DNA of 38,632 bases from positions 1 to 38,632 of the forward strand of contig NZ_JAOQJF010000032.1 of assembly GCF_025567195.1 (NCBI RefSeq), read 5' to 3'. Below the pieces are notes generated by a model. That model had not been told where the DNA came from. It searched no databases and worked only from the letters and a program-made list of their open reading frames with translations. The DNA comes from Alitiscatomonas aceti. Lineage in GTDB: Bacteria; Bacillota; Clostridia; Lachnospirales; Lachnospiraceae. The translations under genes and the position numbers were made by a program. Shown piece by piece: positions 1 to 8,817 of this stretch. Every line of letters starts with the position of its first letter. The stretch's first letter is position 1.

Positions 1-80
1 TTCATGGTGGCTTAAAAGTTGTACCCTAAAATATCAAATCGGATTTTTGAAATTTTCTTCAAAAAACACTTGACTTTTTA
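1..80. other. AT-rich window edge, possible remnant of a mobile element
   Basis: These 80 bases are much richer in A+T than the genes to the right and hold no complete gene. On the + strand a frame ends in Phe-Met-Val-Ala-stop close to the edge, which could be the tail of an ORF lying outside the window. The composition break and the abrupt end of the permease operon would fit an inserted element, but no terminal inverted repeat can be checked from here. Confidence 0.25.
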
Positions 81-1112
81 TTAGCAGGCTTTCAGACCGG
101 GCATGGCGGAGCAGCAGCCTGTCCCTGTACCGCCCAGCCGGATGGCCCTGCGTCCATATTTAAGCCGGTAAAACAACAGGGCAATGAAGATGAGGCTGCC
201 CAGTATGCCAACGATCAGTTCGATGGGCAGTTCATAAGGAAAGATCACCACCCGGCCGATCATGTCGCACACCAGTACGAAAATGGCGCCGAACAGGGCA
301 GTATCCACCAACGTGCCCCGGATCCTGTCCCCTTTATACATGGCCACCACATTGGGCACGATGAGACCAATGTAGGAGATGGAGCCGACAACCACCACGA
401 TGCTGGCAGTGATCATGGCAGAGATGGTAAGTCCGGAAAAGAGGACCAGGTTATAGGGAACTCCCAGGTTCCTGGAAAAATCCTTTCCCAGCCCCACAAT
501 ATTGAAATGGTTGGCGAATACAAAAGCCAGCGCCACCAGCGGCACTGTCAGCCAGACGATCTCATACCGCCCCTTCAGCACCAGAGAAAAATGGCCCACC
601 AGCCACGAGGACAGGGCCTGGGTCATTTCGTATTTATAGGCCAGATAACTGGTAATGCCGCCGATGACATTGCCGCACATGATACCCACCAGCGGGACCA
701 TCACCGCATCCTTAAACTGGATGCGCTGGATGAACCAGACGAAGATCCAGGTGCCCAGGATCGCTGCCGCAAAGGCAAAGAGCGCCCGGGTCCACAAAGT
801 AGACGACGGCATGAACAGCAGCGCCAGCAGAATGCCAAGCTGGGCCGAAGAAATGGTGGCGCCAGTTGTGGGCGACACGAATTTGTTGCTGCACAGCTGC
901 TGCATAATGAGTCCGGCCACGCTCATTCCCACACCGGTACAAAGAATCGCCAGCAGGCGCGGAAGACGGGATACCAAAAAGATCTCCCATAAATGCAGAT
1001 TTCCTGACAGAAGCTCCTGCAGCGGCAGTTCAATCACGCCTATAAAAAGTGAAATAACGAACGCGACCAGCAGCAGGACCACAAGTAATACTGTTGAGCG
1101 ATATTGTCTGAT
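81..1112 (-). CDS. FecCD-family ABC transporter permease (siderophore/haem/cobalamin type)
   Basis: Inner-membrane permease subunit of an iron-siderophore type ABC importer (BtuCD/FecCD family). The protein is almost entirely hydrophobic, with eight or more membrane segments. It has the family's Gly-rich loop near SYIGLIVPNVV, the cytoplasmic coupling region that touches the ATPase, and the C-terminal segment ending near IGLLIF-type residues. Its length (about 333-343 residues) is normal. The first ordinary start is GTG at 1082, but that would cut into the first membrane helix. An AAGGAGG ribosome-binding site at 1120-1126 lies 7 bases before an in-frame ATC at 1110-1112, giving an N-terminus Met-Arg-Gln-Tyr-Arg-Ser; I place the start there as an unusual start codon or a base error. 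The partner permease, ATPase and binding protein are not visible; they may lie beyond the left edge. Substrate is inferred only from family. Confidence 0.85.
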   Translation of the reverse strand: MRQYRSTVLLVVLLLVAFVISLFIGVIELPLQELLSGNLHLWEIFLVSRLPRLLAILCTGVGMSVAGLIMQQLCSNKFVSPTTGATISSAQLGILLALLFMPSSTLWTRALFAFAAAILGTWIFVWFIQRIQFKDAVMVPLVGIMCGNVIGGITSYLAYKYEMTQALSSWLVGHFSLVLKGRYEIVWLTVPLVALAFVFANHFNIVGLGKDFSRNLGVPYNLVLFSGLTISAMITASIVVVVGSISYIGLIVPNVVAMYKGDRIRGTLVDTALFGAIFVLVCDMIGRVVIFPYELPIELIVGILGSLIFIALLFYRLKYGRRAIRLGGTGTGCCSAMPGLKAC

Positions 1113-1129
1113 AGTATTGCCTCCTTTAA

Positions 1130-1143
1130 TTAGTTTTAACTAA
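1130..1143. promoter_or_regulatory. DtxR/IdeR-like palindrome in the permease leader
   Basis: TTAGTTTTAACTAA is a perfect 6+6 inverted repeat (TTAGTT, 2 bases, AACTAA) just upstream of the ribosome-binding site. A related TAACTAAC stretch lies in the promoter spacer near 1223-1232. TTAG/CTAA arms resemble operators of iron-responsive DtxR-family repressors, which suits an iron-uptake gene. The regulator assignment is inference. Confidence 0.4.
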
Positions 1144-1210
1144 CCTATGTATAAACAAAAAACGCAGATATTTTTGACGCAAAAGCAATCCTATCTTGCG
1201 TTACCCGCAG

Positions 1211-1239
1211 AGTATAGCACATCAGTTAGTTATATGCAA
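1211..1239 (-). promoter_or_regulatory. Sigma-A promoter of the FecCD permease
   Basis: Read on the minus strand: -35 TTGCAT (1234-1239), a 17-base spacer, and -10 TATACT (1211-1216). Transcription would start near 1204, giving a leader of about 90 bases. Confidence 0.7.
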
Positions 1240-1317
1240 CTTGTAAAAAGGACGATTCTATGACTGGGCATTCCTTGAATTTTAGTTGATATTGACAAAA
1301 CAAGAACGAATGAAGCA

Positions 1318-1344
1318 GCCAGTGGACTGGCCCCGCAGGGCGGG
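1318..1344 (-). terminator. Weak hairpins downstream of dapL
   Basis: Just after the dapL stop, the minus-strand RNA can form CCCGC-CCT-GCGGG and GCCA-GTCCAC-TGGC side by side. No clean U-run follows, so this may be a 3' end or processing signal rather than a standard intrinsic terminator. Confidence 0.3.
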
Positions 1345-1354
1345 AAAGGAATCG

Positions 1355-2536
1355 TCAGCCCAGCAGCTTCACCAGCCGTTCTGCCGCCTCCTTTGTATCC
1401 TCCGGCGAGCCGAAGGTGGAAAACCGGAAATATCCTTCCCCGCATGCTCCAAAGCCTTCTCCCGGCGTTCCCACTACCTGGATCTCCTGGAGCAGGTAGT
1501 CGAAAAACTCCCAGCTTCCCATTCCCCCAGGGCACCTCATCCAGATGTAGGGCGCGTTTTTTCCGCCGCAGTACCAGATCCCCAGCCGGTCCAGGGCCTC
1601 CATGAGCACCTTCGCATTCTTTTTATAAACCTGGATCCTTTCACGGACCTGCTTTTGTCCTTCCTCAGTGAACACAGCTGCTCCGCCTTTCTGGATGATG
1701 TAGGAGACCCCATTGGTTTTTGTTGTGCGGTTCCGGATCCACATTTCATTTAAGCGCATCCCATTCCGCTCCAGCTCCCTGGGGATCACCGTATAGCCCA
1801 GCCTGGTCCCTGTGAATCCGGCTGTCTTCGACAGGGAACAGATCTCAATGGCACAGGTTTTTGCCCCCTCTATTTCAAAAATACTATGGGGGATATCCTC
1901 GTCCTCAATAAATGCCTCATAGGCGGCATCAAACAGAAGAACCGCGTCGGTCCGGTTGGCGTAATCCACCCATTGCTTTAATCTCTCGCGGCTGAAGACC
2001 GCCCCCGTCGGATTGTTGGGGGAACAGATATAGATCACATCCGCCCGATCCCTTTCACCGGGCTGCGGCACAAAGCCCTCTGCCTCTCCCGATGGGATAT
2101 GTATGATCGTATTGCCTGCGATGATATTGGCATCCACATAAGCCGGATAGGCTGGCTCCATGATCATAACCTTCTTGTCCCTGCCGAACAGATCGAGGAT
2201 ATCTCCCAGCTCGTCGCTGGCGCCGCTGGAAATAAATACCTCCTCCGGCGAAAGGTCCGCGTTCCTCTTTTTATAGTATCCGGCAATGGTCCTGCGGAGC
2301 TCCGGATCACCGCATTCCGGCATATACCCATGGAAAGAGGCTTTGACCGCCTGGTCGTCTACGGCCTTGTGAAGGGCCTGGATCACCGCGTCGCAAAGGG
2401 GCAGGGACACGTCGCCGATGCCCATGCGGTACAGATAGGCCCCGGGATGCTGCTCCAGATACGCCTTTGTCTTCTGTGCGATATGGTAAAACAGATAGGA
2501 ATCCTTTAAATTCTTATAGTTGGTATTTGGTATCAT
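1355..2536 (-). CDS. dapL: LL-diaminopimelate aminotransferase
   Basis: Pyridoxal-phosphate enzyme of fold type I. It converts tetrahydrodipicolinate plus glutamate directly to LL-diaminopimelate, the one-step route to lysine and to the peptidoglycan cross-link residue. The N-terminal MIPNTNYKNLKDSYLF matches the family opening. SPNNPTG (about 172-178), an Asp in LLFDAAYEAF (about 203) and the Schiff-base lysine in SLSKTAGFTGTRLGY (about Lys237) are all present. At 393 residues it is slightly shorter than the usual 405-410. Its ATG overlaps the purF stop by an ATGA, so translation is probably coupled. It is the last gene of the glnN operon. Other aminotransferases of the family are possible, but the motif set is specific. 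Confidence 0.93.
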   Translation of the reverse strand: MIPNTNYKNLKDSYLFYHIAQKTKAYLEQHPGAYLYRMGIGDVSLPLCDAVIQALHKAVDDQAVKASFHGYMPECGDPELRRTIAGYYKKRNADLSPEEVFISSGASDELGDILDLFGRDKKVMIMEPAYPAYVDANIIAGNTIIHIPSGEAEGFVPQPGERDRADVIYICSPNNPTGAVFSRERLKQWVDYANRTDAVLLFDAAYEAFIEDEDIPHSIFEIEGAKTCAIEICSLSKTAGFTGTRLGYTVIPRELERNGMRLNEMWIRNRTTKTNGVSYIIQKGGAAVFTEEGQKQVRERIQVYKKNAKVLMEALDRLGIWYCGGKNAPYIWMRCPGGMGSWEFFDYLLQEIQVVGTPGEGFGACGEGYFRFSTFGSPEDTKEAAERLVKLLG

Positions 2537-3975
2537 TCCGTTCCTTCCTTTCTTCCTCCGATCTCCTCTGACAGCCTTCTTTCAAAACGGTCCTTCCGGA
2601 GGTCGGCCGGTATCTTTGTCGGATAATCTCCCTGGAAACAGGCAGCGCAGTAATTTTTGCTGCCTGTCAGCCCGCCCAGGCTTTCCACCTCCAGATAGCC
2701 CAGGGAATCCACTCCTATGAGCTTCGCGATCTCCTCTGTGGTGTGATGGCAGGCGATCAGATTTTCCTCTGAATCAATATCGGTCCCATAATAGCAGGGA
2801 TGCAGAAACGGCGGAGCAGAGATCCTCATATGGATCTCTCTGGCTCCCGCGTCCCGCAGAAGCTTTACAATGCGCCTGCTGGTGGTTCCGCGGACAATGG
2901 AATCGTCGATCAAAACCACCCGTTTCCCTTCAATGACACTCCTCACAGGAGAGAGCTTGATCCTGACCTGATCCAGCCGCTCCCTCTGTCCCGGAGAGAT
3001 AAAGGTCCTTCCGATATATTTATTTTTGATCAGCCCGATCCCATAGGGGATCCCGGACCGCTCCGAAAATCCCAGGGCCGCGTCCAGCCCGCTGTCCGGA
3101 ACCCCGGTCACCAGGTCCGCGTCCACCGGATACCGCTCTGCCAGCAGCTCTCCCGCCCTTCTTCTCGATTCGTGGACCGATATGCCGTCGATCACAGAAT
3201 CCGGCCTGGCAAAATAGATATATTCAAAAATACAGGTCTTCTGCCTCTGGGTTCCGCAGTGCTCTCTTCTGGATTCCACACCGTCCGGACGGAAGACCAC
3301 GATCTCCCCAGGCAGAACATCCCTCACATACTCCGCCCCCACCGCAGACAGCGCGCAGCTCTCCGACGCGGCCACATAGGCGCCGTCCGGCATCCTGCCA
3401 TAGCACAGGGGCCTGAATCCATATGGATCCCGCGCGGCGACCATTTTCGCAGAGGACATCAGTACCAGGGAATACGCTCCCTCCAGAGACTCCATGGCGC
3501 GGCTGACGGCCTCCTCGATGCTGGACGCTCCCAGCCGTTCTCTGGTGATCATATACGCAATGGTTTCCGTATCGCTGGTCGTATGGAAAATAGCGCCTGA
3601 CAGCTCCAGCCTGTCGCGGAGCGTTAAGGCGTTGGTCAGGTTCCCGTTGTGGGCCAGGGCCATTTTCCCCTTCTGGTGGCTGACCTCAATGGGCTGGCAG
3701 TTGCTCCTTGTATTTCCTCCGGTGGTCCCATATCTCACATGGCCCACCGCCATGGTCCCTTCGGGAAAATGAGCCAGGGTATCCTTTGAAAACACCTCGC
3801 TCACCAGTCCCAGGTCCTTGTAAGAGGAAAAGACTCCATCGTCATTGACCACGATCCCACAGCTTTCCTGCCCTCTGTGCTGCAGGGCATAGAGCCCGTA
3901 ATAGACCAGCTCCGCCACATTTTCTTTTTTGGCGCTGAGCACTCCAAACACGCCGCATTCTTCGTGAATTCCCAT
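2533..3975 (-). CDS. purF: Amidophosphoribosyltransferase
   Basis: Catalyses the first committed step of purine synthesis: glutamine + PRPP + water to phosphoribosylamine. The N-terminal Ntn glutaminase domain starts at ECGVFGV, with the catalytic Cys at residue 7 after a short propeptide of the Bacillus type. The C-terminal phosphoribosyltransferase domain has the PRPP loop VVLIDDSIVRGTTSRR. The four cysteines expected for the structural [4Fe-4S] cluster of the Bacillus-type enzyme are visible (KTCIF, HPCYY, YCAACF). I chose ATG 3975 because AGGAGAAAGGAG lies immediately upstream; an ATG at 3999 would add eight residues. The gene follows glmS by 27 bases and overlaps dapL by ATGA. It is one of three glutamine-dependent enzymes in this operon. 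Confidence 0.96.
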   Translation of the reverse strand: MGIHEECGVFGVLSAKKENVAELVYYGLYALQHRGQESCGIVVNDDGVFSSYKDLGLVSEVFSKDTLAHFPEGTMAVGHVRYGTTGGNTRSNCQPIEVSHQKGKMALAHNGNLTNALTLRDRLELSGAIFHTTSDTETIAYMITRERLGASSIEEAVSRAMESLEGAYSLVLMSSAKMVAARDPYGFRPLCYGRMPDGAYVAASESCALSAVGAEYVRDVLPGEIVVFRPDGVESRREHCGTQRQKTCIFEYIYFARPDSVIDGISVHESRRRAGELLAERYPVDADLVTGVPDSGLDAALGFSERSGIPYGIGLIKNKYIGRTFISPGQRERLDQVRIKLSPVRSVIEGKRVVLIDDSIVRGTTSRRIVKLLRDAGAREIHMRISAPPFLHPCYYGTDIDSEENLIACHHTTEEIAKLIGVDSLGYLEVESLGGLTGSKNYCAACFQGDYPTKIPADLRKDRFERRLSEEIGGRKEGTE

Positions 3976-4002
3976 ACTGCTCCTTTCTCCTGCCTCCATC
4001 CC

Positions 4003-5841
4003 CTATTCTACCGTAACCGATTTTGCCAGATTTCTCGGCTTATCAATATCGCAGCCCCGGTTCAGCGCGATATAATAGGCAAACAGCTGCAGCGGGACCA
4101 CTCCCAGCACCGGCTGCAGGAGCGTATGGACCTTTGGGATCACAAATACCTCCGATGCCTGGCTGCCGATCATGTCCCTGTTCTCCTCCGTGGTCACTGC
4201 AACCACCTCCGCGCCTCTGGACCTTACCTCCACGATATTGGACCGCATTTTTTCCACCAGCGGCTCATAGACCGCCAGAGCAACCACCAGCGTTCCCGGC
4301 TCGATCAGGGAAATGGTCCCATGCTTCAGCTCTCCCGCCGCATAGGATTCCGAGTGGATGTAGGAGATCTCCTTTAATTTCAGGGAGCCCTCCATCCCCA
4401 GGGCGTAGTCCTGGTTCCGTCCGATGTAAAAGACGCTGTCATGGTTAAAATACCTGGCTGCCGTTTTCTGGTAAAGCTCCAGGTTTTTTAAGACCATACC
4501 GATCCTTTCATGCAGGCCATGAAGCTCCCGGACGATCTCCTGGTACTCCCCGTTTCCGATCCGGTCCAGCCGCCTGGCCAGATAAACGCCCAGCATGAGA
4601 AGAAGAACAGTCTGTGTGGTATATGCCTTTGTGGTCGCCACGGCGATCTCCGGCCCCGCCCACGTATAAAGCACATGATCCGATTCCCTGGCAATGGAGC
4701 TTCCCATGACGTTTACGATGGAAAGGACCTTCGAGCCCCTCCGCTTCGCTTCCCGGAGCGCCGCCATGGAATCCAGCGTTTCTCCCGACTGGCTGATCAC
4801 GATCACCAGCGCCGACTCGCCCAAGAGCGGCCCGCTGTACCGGAACTCAGACGCGAGGCAGGCCTCCACAGGAATTCCCAGGAGTCTTTCCAGGGCGTAC
4901 TTTCCGATCATTCCCACATGGTATGCGGAGCCGCAGGCCACAAGATAGATCCTGGAGATCCCCTTCATCAGGTCCCTTTCATCCTCCAGTTCCTCAAACA
5001 CGATCTCCCCATCTGCCAGTCTCGGCTGGATGGTCCTGCGGACGGCCTCCGGCTGCTCCATGATCTCTTTTAACATAAAGTGGGCGTACCCGCCTTTTTC
5101 CGCTGCTGAAACGTCCCATTGGATCTGATGCTTTTCCTTTTCTAGAAAGCAGCCGTCCCTTCCAAGGATCTGCACATGGTCTGCCGTGACCACTGCCACC
5201 TCGTCATCCTCCATATAGGTGACCGTCCTTGTGTGGGCAAGCAGCGCGGTCACGTCAGAGGCAATATAATTTCCGTCTGCTCCGTAGCCGATGAGCAGCG
5301 GCGCGTCCTTTCGTACGGCGATCAGCTGCTCCGGGAAATCCGAGCAGAGGATCCCCATGGCGTAAGCGCCCTTGATGCGGTTTAAAACCTCATACACCGC
5401 GTCCATCAGGTTGGAGCTCTTCTTATAATAATACTCCAGAAGCTGGACAATGACCTCTGTATCCGTATCAGAGGCAAACACAACGCCTTTATGGAGCAGA
5501 GACTGTTTGATCTCCATATAATTTTCTATGATCCCATTGTGGACCACTGCAAGCTTCCCGCTCTGGCTCACATGGGGATGGGCGTTTACATCGTTCGGCT
5601 CCCCATGGGTCGCCCATCTGGTATGGCCGATGCCCACCTGCCCGGTCAGAGGCTTCTGGGCGGCCAGGGCCTCCCGGAGAACGCCAAGGCGGCCTTTGCA
5701 TTTTTTTACCTGGAGCCTTCCCTCCGGCGATGCCACCGCGACTCCGGCTGAGTCATATCCTCTGTATTCCAGCCGCTCCAGCCCGTCCAGCAGAATGGGA
5801 ACTGCCTCTGTATTTCCCGCGAATCCAATGATCCCGCACAT
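4003..5841 (-). CDS. glmS: Glutamine--fructose-6-phosphate aminotransferase (isomerizing)
   Basis: Makes glucosamine-6-phosphate from fructose-6-phosphate and glutamine, the entry to UDP-GlcNAc and the cell wall. It starts MCGIIGF, with Cys2 as the glutaminase nucleophile. The N-terminal glutaminase domain covers about residues 1-220, followed by two SIS sugar-isomerase domains (about 285-420 and 455-600). The C-terminus CDIDKPRNLAKSVTVE is characteristic. At 612 residues it is normal length. An upstream extension to 5958 overlaps pyrG and lacks family similarity, so I start at 5841. It lies only 4 bases from the pyrG stop, which leaves no room for the glmS ribozyme that precedes this gene in many Firmicutes. 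Confidence 0.97.
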   Translation of the reverse strand: MCGIIGFAGNTEAVPILLDGLERLEYRGYDSAGVAVASPEGRLQVKKCKGRLGVLREALAAQKPLTGQVGIGHTRWATHGEPNDVNAHPHVSQSGKLAVVHNGIIENYMEIKQSLLHKGVVFASDTDTEVIVQLLEYYYKKSSNLMDAVYEVLNRIKGAYAMGILCSDFPEQLIAVRKDAPLLIGYGADGNYIASDVTALLAHTRTVTYMEDDEVAVVTADHVQILGRDGCFLEKEKHQIQWDVSAAEKGGYAHFMLKEIMEQPEAVRRTIQPRLADGEIVFEELEDERDLMKGISRIYLVACGSAYHVGMIGKYALERLLGIPVEACLASEFRYSGPLLGESALVIVISQSGETLDSMAALREAKRRGSKVLSIVNVMGSSIARESDHVLYTWAGPEIAVATTKAYTTQTVLLLMLGVYLARRLDRIGNGEYQEIVRELHGLHERIGMVLKNLELYQKTAARYFNHDSVFYIGRNQDYALGMEGSLKLKEISYIHSESYAAGELKHGTISLIEPGTLVVALAVYEPLVEKMRSNIVEVRSRGAEVVAVTTEENRDMIGSQASEVFVIPKVHTLLQPVLGVVPLQLFAYYIALNRGCDIDKPRNLAKSVTVE

Positions 5842-5845
5842 AGTC

Positions 5846-7459
5846 CTACACCTCTTTTCCCTTCGCCTGCTGCAATGCGGCTGAAATAAAGCCTTTAAAC
5901 AGTGGATGGGGCTGGTTGGGCCGGCTCTTAAATTCCGGATGGAACTGCACTCCCACAAAAAACGGATGGTCCGGCAGCTCTACGGCCTCTGCCAGCCGGT
6001 CGTCCGGAGAGACGCCGCTTATCACAAGTCCCGCCTGCTCCAGCTCCCTGCGGTACTGATTGTTAAGCTCATAGCGGTGACGGTGGCGCTCATGGATCAG
6101 TCCGGCACCATAGCACTCTTCCATTCTGCTTCCTTCCTTTATGCGGCAGGGATAGCTTCCCAGGCGCAGGGTGCCGCCCTTATGGATCTCCCCGCTCTGT
6201 CCCGGCATAAAATCGATCACCTTGTGCGCGCACTGTTCGTCGAATTCTCCCGAATTGGCGTCTGCCAGCCCCAGAACATTCCTGGCAAATTCAATGACCG
6301 CGATCTGCATCCCCAGACAGATCCCCAGGTAGGGGATCTGGTTTTCACGGGCGTATTCTGCGGCCAGGATCATTCCCTCGATCCCGCGGTTTCCAAACCC
6401 GCCTGGAACGATGATCCCGTCCAGTCCGCCCAGGACCCCGGCTGCCGTTTCCCTTTTGATCGTTTCAGAATCGATCCAGTGGATCCTCACAAACGCATTC
6501 AGTCCATAGCCCGCATGGTTCATTGCCTCCGCCACAGACAGATAGGCGTCATGGAGCTTTACGTATTTGCCCACCAGGCCGATATGTACCTCCTCTGACC
6601 GGCTCCGGATCTGCTCCACCATGGCTTCCCACTCGGCCAGATCCGGCTCCGGCGCATCAATGCGGAGCTCTCTGCATACCACATCCGAAAAGCCGGAGCA
6701 TTCCAGCATCAGAGGCGCTTCGTACAGATTCGCCAGAGTCCTGTTTTCGATTACACAGTCCTCCTTTACGTTGCAGAACAGGGAGATCTTCCGGAAAATG
6801 GCCTCCTCCAGCGGTCTGTCTGTCCGGAGAACGATGAGATCGGGATTGATCCCCATGCCCCGGAGCTCCTTGACGGAATGCTGGGTCGGCTTTGATTTAT
6901 GCTCCTCAGACCCGCTCAGATAGGGGACCAGGGTCACATGGATGAACAGGCTGTTCTCGTCTCCCACCTCCAGAGCGATCTGGCGCACAGCCTCCAAAAA
7001 CGGCTGGGATTCAATATCCCCGATGGTCCCTCCGATCTCTGTGATCACCACGTCCGCATCTGTCTTTTTTCCCACGCGGTACACAAACTCCTTGATCTCA
7101 TTGGTAATATGAGGGATCACCTGGACCGTGGAGCCCAGGTATTCTCCTCTCCGCTCTTTGTTGAGAACGTTCCAGTAGACCTTTCCGGTTGTCAGATTGG
7201 AGTACTGGTTCAGGTCCTCGTCAATGAACCGCTCATAGTGGCCCAGATCCAGGTCGGTTTCCGCCCCGTCCTCGGTCACATATACCTCTCCGTGCTGGTA
7301 CGGACTCATGGTCCCCGGATCGACATTGATATACGGATCCAGCTTCTGGGCCGCCACCTTCAGGCCCCTGGCCTTTAAAAGCCTGCCAAGAGAGGCGGCT
7401 GTGATCCCCTTTCCCAGACCAGAGACTACACCTCCGGTCACAAATATATATTTTGTCAT
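5846..7459 (-). CDS. pyrG: CTP synthase
   Basis: Converts UTP to CTP using ATP and glutamine. The N-terminal synthase domain has the P-loop-like GGVVSGLGKGITAASLG and runs to about residue 270. The C-terminal class-I glutaminase domain has GFGNRG, the nucleophile loop LGICLGMQ and the His-Glu pair in GVQFHPEF. At 537 residues it is full length. Its ATG (7457-7459) overlaps the metY stop by ATGA, and its own stop lies 4 bases before glmS. It is the second of the glutamine-consuming enzymes downstream of glutamine synthetase glnN. Confidence 0.97.
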   Translation of the reverse strand: MTKYIFVTGGVVSGLGKGITAASLGRLLKARGLKVAAQKLDPYINVDPGTMSPYQHGEVYVTEDGAETDLDLGHYERFIDEDLNQYSNLTTGKVYWNVLNKERRGEYLGSTVQVIPHITNEIKEFVYRVGKKTDADVVITEIGGTIGDIESQPFLEAVRQIALEVGDENSLFIHVTLVPYLSGSEEHKSKPTQHSVKELRGMGINPDLIVLRTDRPLEEAIFRKISLFCNVKEDCVIENRTLANLYEAPLMLECSGFSDVVCRELRIDAPEPDLAEWEAMVEQIRSRSEEVHIGLVGKYVKLHDAYLSVAEAMNHAGYGLNAFVRIHWIDSETIKRETAAGVLGGLDGIIVPGGFGNRGIEGMILAAEYARENQIPYLGICLGMQIAVIEFARNVLGLADANSGEFDEQCAHKVIDFMPGQSGEIHKGGTLRLGSYPCRIKEGSRMEECYGAGLIHERHRHRYELNNQYRRELEQAGLVISGVSPDDRLAEAVELPDHPFFVGVQFHPEFKSRPNQPHPLFKGFISAALQQAKGKEV

Positions 7460-8796
7460 GACTGTTCCTCCATTTTCTCCGGCATTTCCGCCCCAGCAGC
7501 ATCCAGGCCCATCTGCTCCGCCGCATGAAATCCCATCTGCAGATCCTCAAGTATATCCTCAATATGCTCGGTCCCTATGGAAAGCCGGATCGTATTGGGC
7601 CGGATCTCCTGGTCCGCCAATTCTTCGGGAGAAAGCTGGCTGTGGGTCGTGGTTGCCGGATGGATCACCAGGCTTTTCACATCCGCCACATTGGCAAGCA
7701 GTGAAAACACCTGCAGATTATCGATAAATTTATACGCAGCCTCTGCTCCTCCCTTAATATCAAACGTAAAAACAGATGCTCCCCCATTGGGAAAAAATTT
7801 CTGGTAAAGTGCGTGATCCGGATGGGACGGGAGCGACGGATGGTTCACCCTTTCGACCTGTGGATGGCCATTTAAAAATTCCACCACCCGTTTCGTGTTT
7901 TCCGCATGGCGTTCCAGACGGAGCGACAGCGTTTCGATCCCCTGCAGCAGCAAAAACGCCGCAAATGGAGAAATGGACGCTCCCGTGTCCCGGAGCAGGA
8001 TCGCGCGGATATAGGTGACAAAGGCGGCCGGACCGGCGGCCTTTACGAAGGAAACACCGTGATAGCTTGGGTTCGGCTCTGCAATGGCCGGATACTTCCC
8101 CGAGACAGCCCAGTCGAAATTTCCCGAATCCACAATGAGGCCTCCAAGGGTCGTGCCATGGCCCCCAAGAAATTTTGTAGCAGAATGTACCACAATATCC
8201 GCTCCGTGCTCGATGGGACGGATGAAATACGGTGTGCCGAAGGTATTGTCCACAACAAGAGGAATGCCATGTCTGTGGGCAAGGGCCGCCAGCGTGTCGA
8301 TATCGGGGATGTCGCTGTTGGGATTTCCCAGGGTTTCGATGTAGACCGCCCTTGTATTTTCCTGGATCGCAGCCTCCACCTCGTCAAGATCATGGATATT
8401 CACAAAAGAGGCCGTGATCCCAAAGCCGGGAAGCGTATGCTCCATCAGGTTGTAGCTGCCTCCATAGATTGTTTTCTGGGCCACAAAGTGGCCGCCGTTC
8501 TGTCCCAGGGCCTGCAGGGTATACGCAATGGCGGCAGCCCCCGAAGCCAGCGCCAGCGCTGCTGTGCCTCCCTCCAGGGCGGCAGCCCGCTTTTCCAGCA
8601 CCTCCTGAGTGGAATTGGTCAGACGGCCGTAAATATTTCCGGGATCCTCTAGCCCAAATCGGGCCGCCGCATGGGCGCAGTCATGAAAAACATATGACGC
8701 AGTGGCGTAAATCGGTACTGCGCGCGCATCTGTGGCCGGATCCGGCATTTCCTGGCCCACATGGATCTGGAGCGTTTCAAATCTGTATTGTTTCAT
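7456..8796 (-). CDS. metY: O-acetylhomoserine sulfhydrylase (aminocarboxypropyltransferase)
   Basis: PLP-dependent enzyme of the Cys/Met metabolism family. It joins sulfide to O-acetylhomoserine to give homocysteine, bypassing cystathionine. Hallmarks are the N-terminal RFETLQIHVGQ, the substrate loop GRLTNSTQEVLEKR and the PLP lysine in VHSATKFLGGHGT. At 446 residues it matches MetY rather than the shorter MetB/MetC. ATG 8796 is preceded 8 bases away by AAAGGA; a TTG two codons earlier is too close to that site. It starts 21 bases after the glnN stop with no terminator visible, so it probably shares the glnN transcript. Confidence 0.94.
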   Translation of the reverse strand: MKQYRFETLQIHVGQEMPDPATDARAVPIYATASYVFHDCAHAAARFGLEDPGNIYGRLTNSTQEVLEKRAAALEGGTAALALASGAAAIAYTLQALGQNGGHFVAQKTIYGGSYNLMEHTLPGFGITASFVNIHDLDEVEAAIQENTRAVYIETLGNPNSDIPDIDTLAALAHRHGIPLVVDNTFGTPYFIRPIEHGADIVVHSATKFLGGHGTTLGGLIVDSGNFDWAVSGKYPAIAEPNPSYHGVSFVKAAGPAAFVTYIRAILLRDTGASISPFAAFLLLQGIETLSLRLERHAENTKRVVEFLNGHPQVERVNHPSLPSHPDHALYQKFFPNGGASVFTFDIKGGAEAAYKFIDNLQVFSLLANVADVKSLVIHPATTTHSQLSPEELADQEIRPNTIRLSIGTEHIEDILEDLQMGFHAAEQMGLDAAGAEMPEKMEEQS

Positions 8797-8817
8797 TATC
8801 AATTTCCTTTCCCCGTT

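Noticed and set aside
5820..5958. N-terminal extension of glmS
   Set aside because: It lies in pyrG coding sequence and GlmS requires the Cys directly after the initiator Met.
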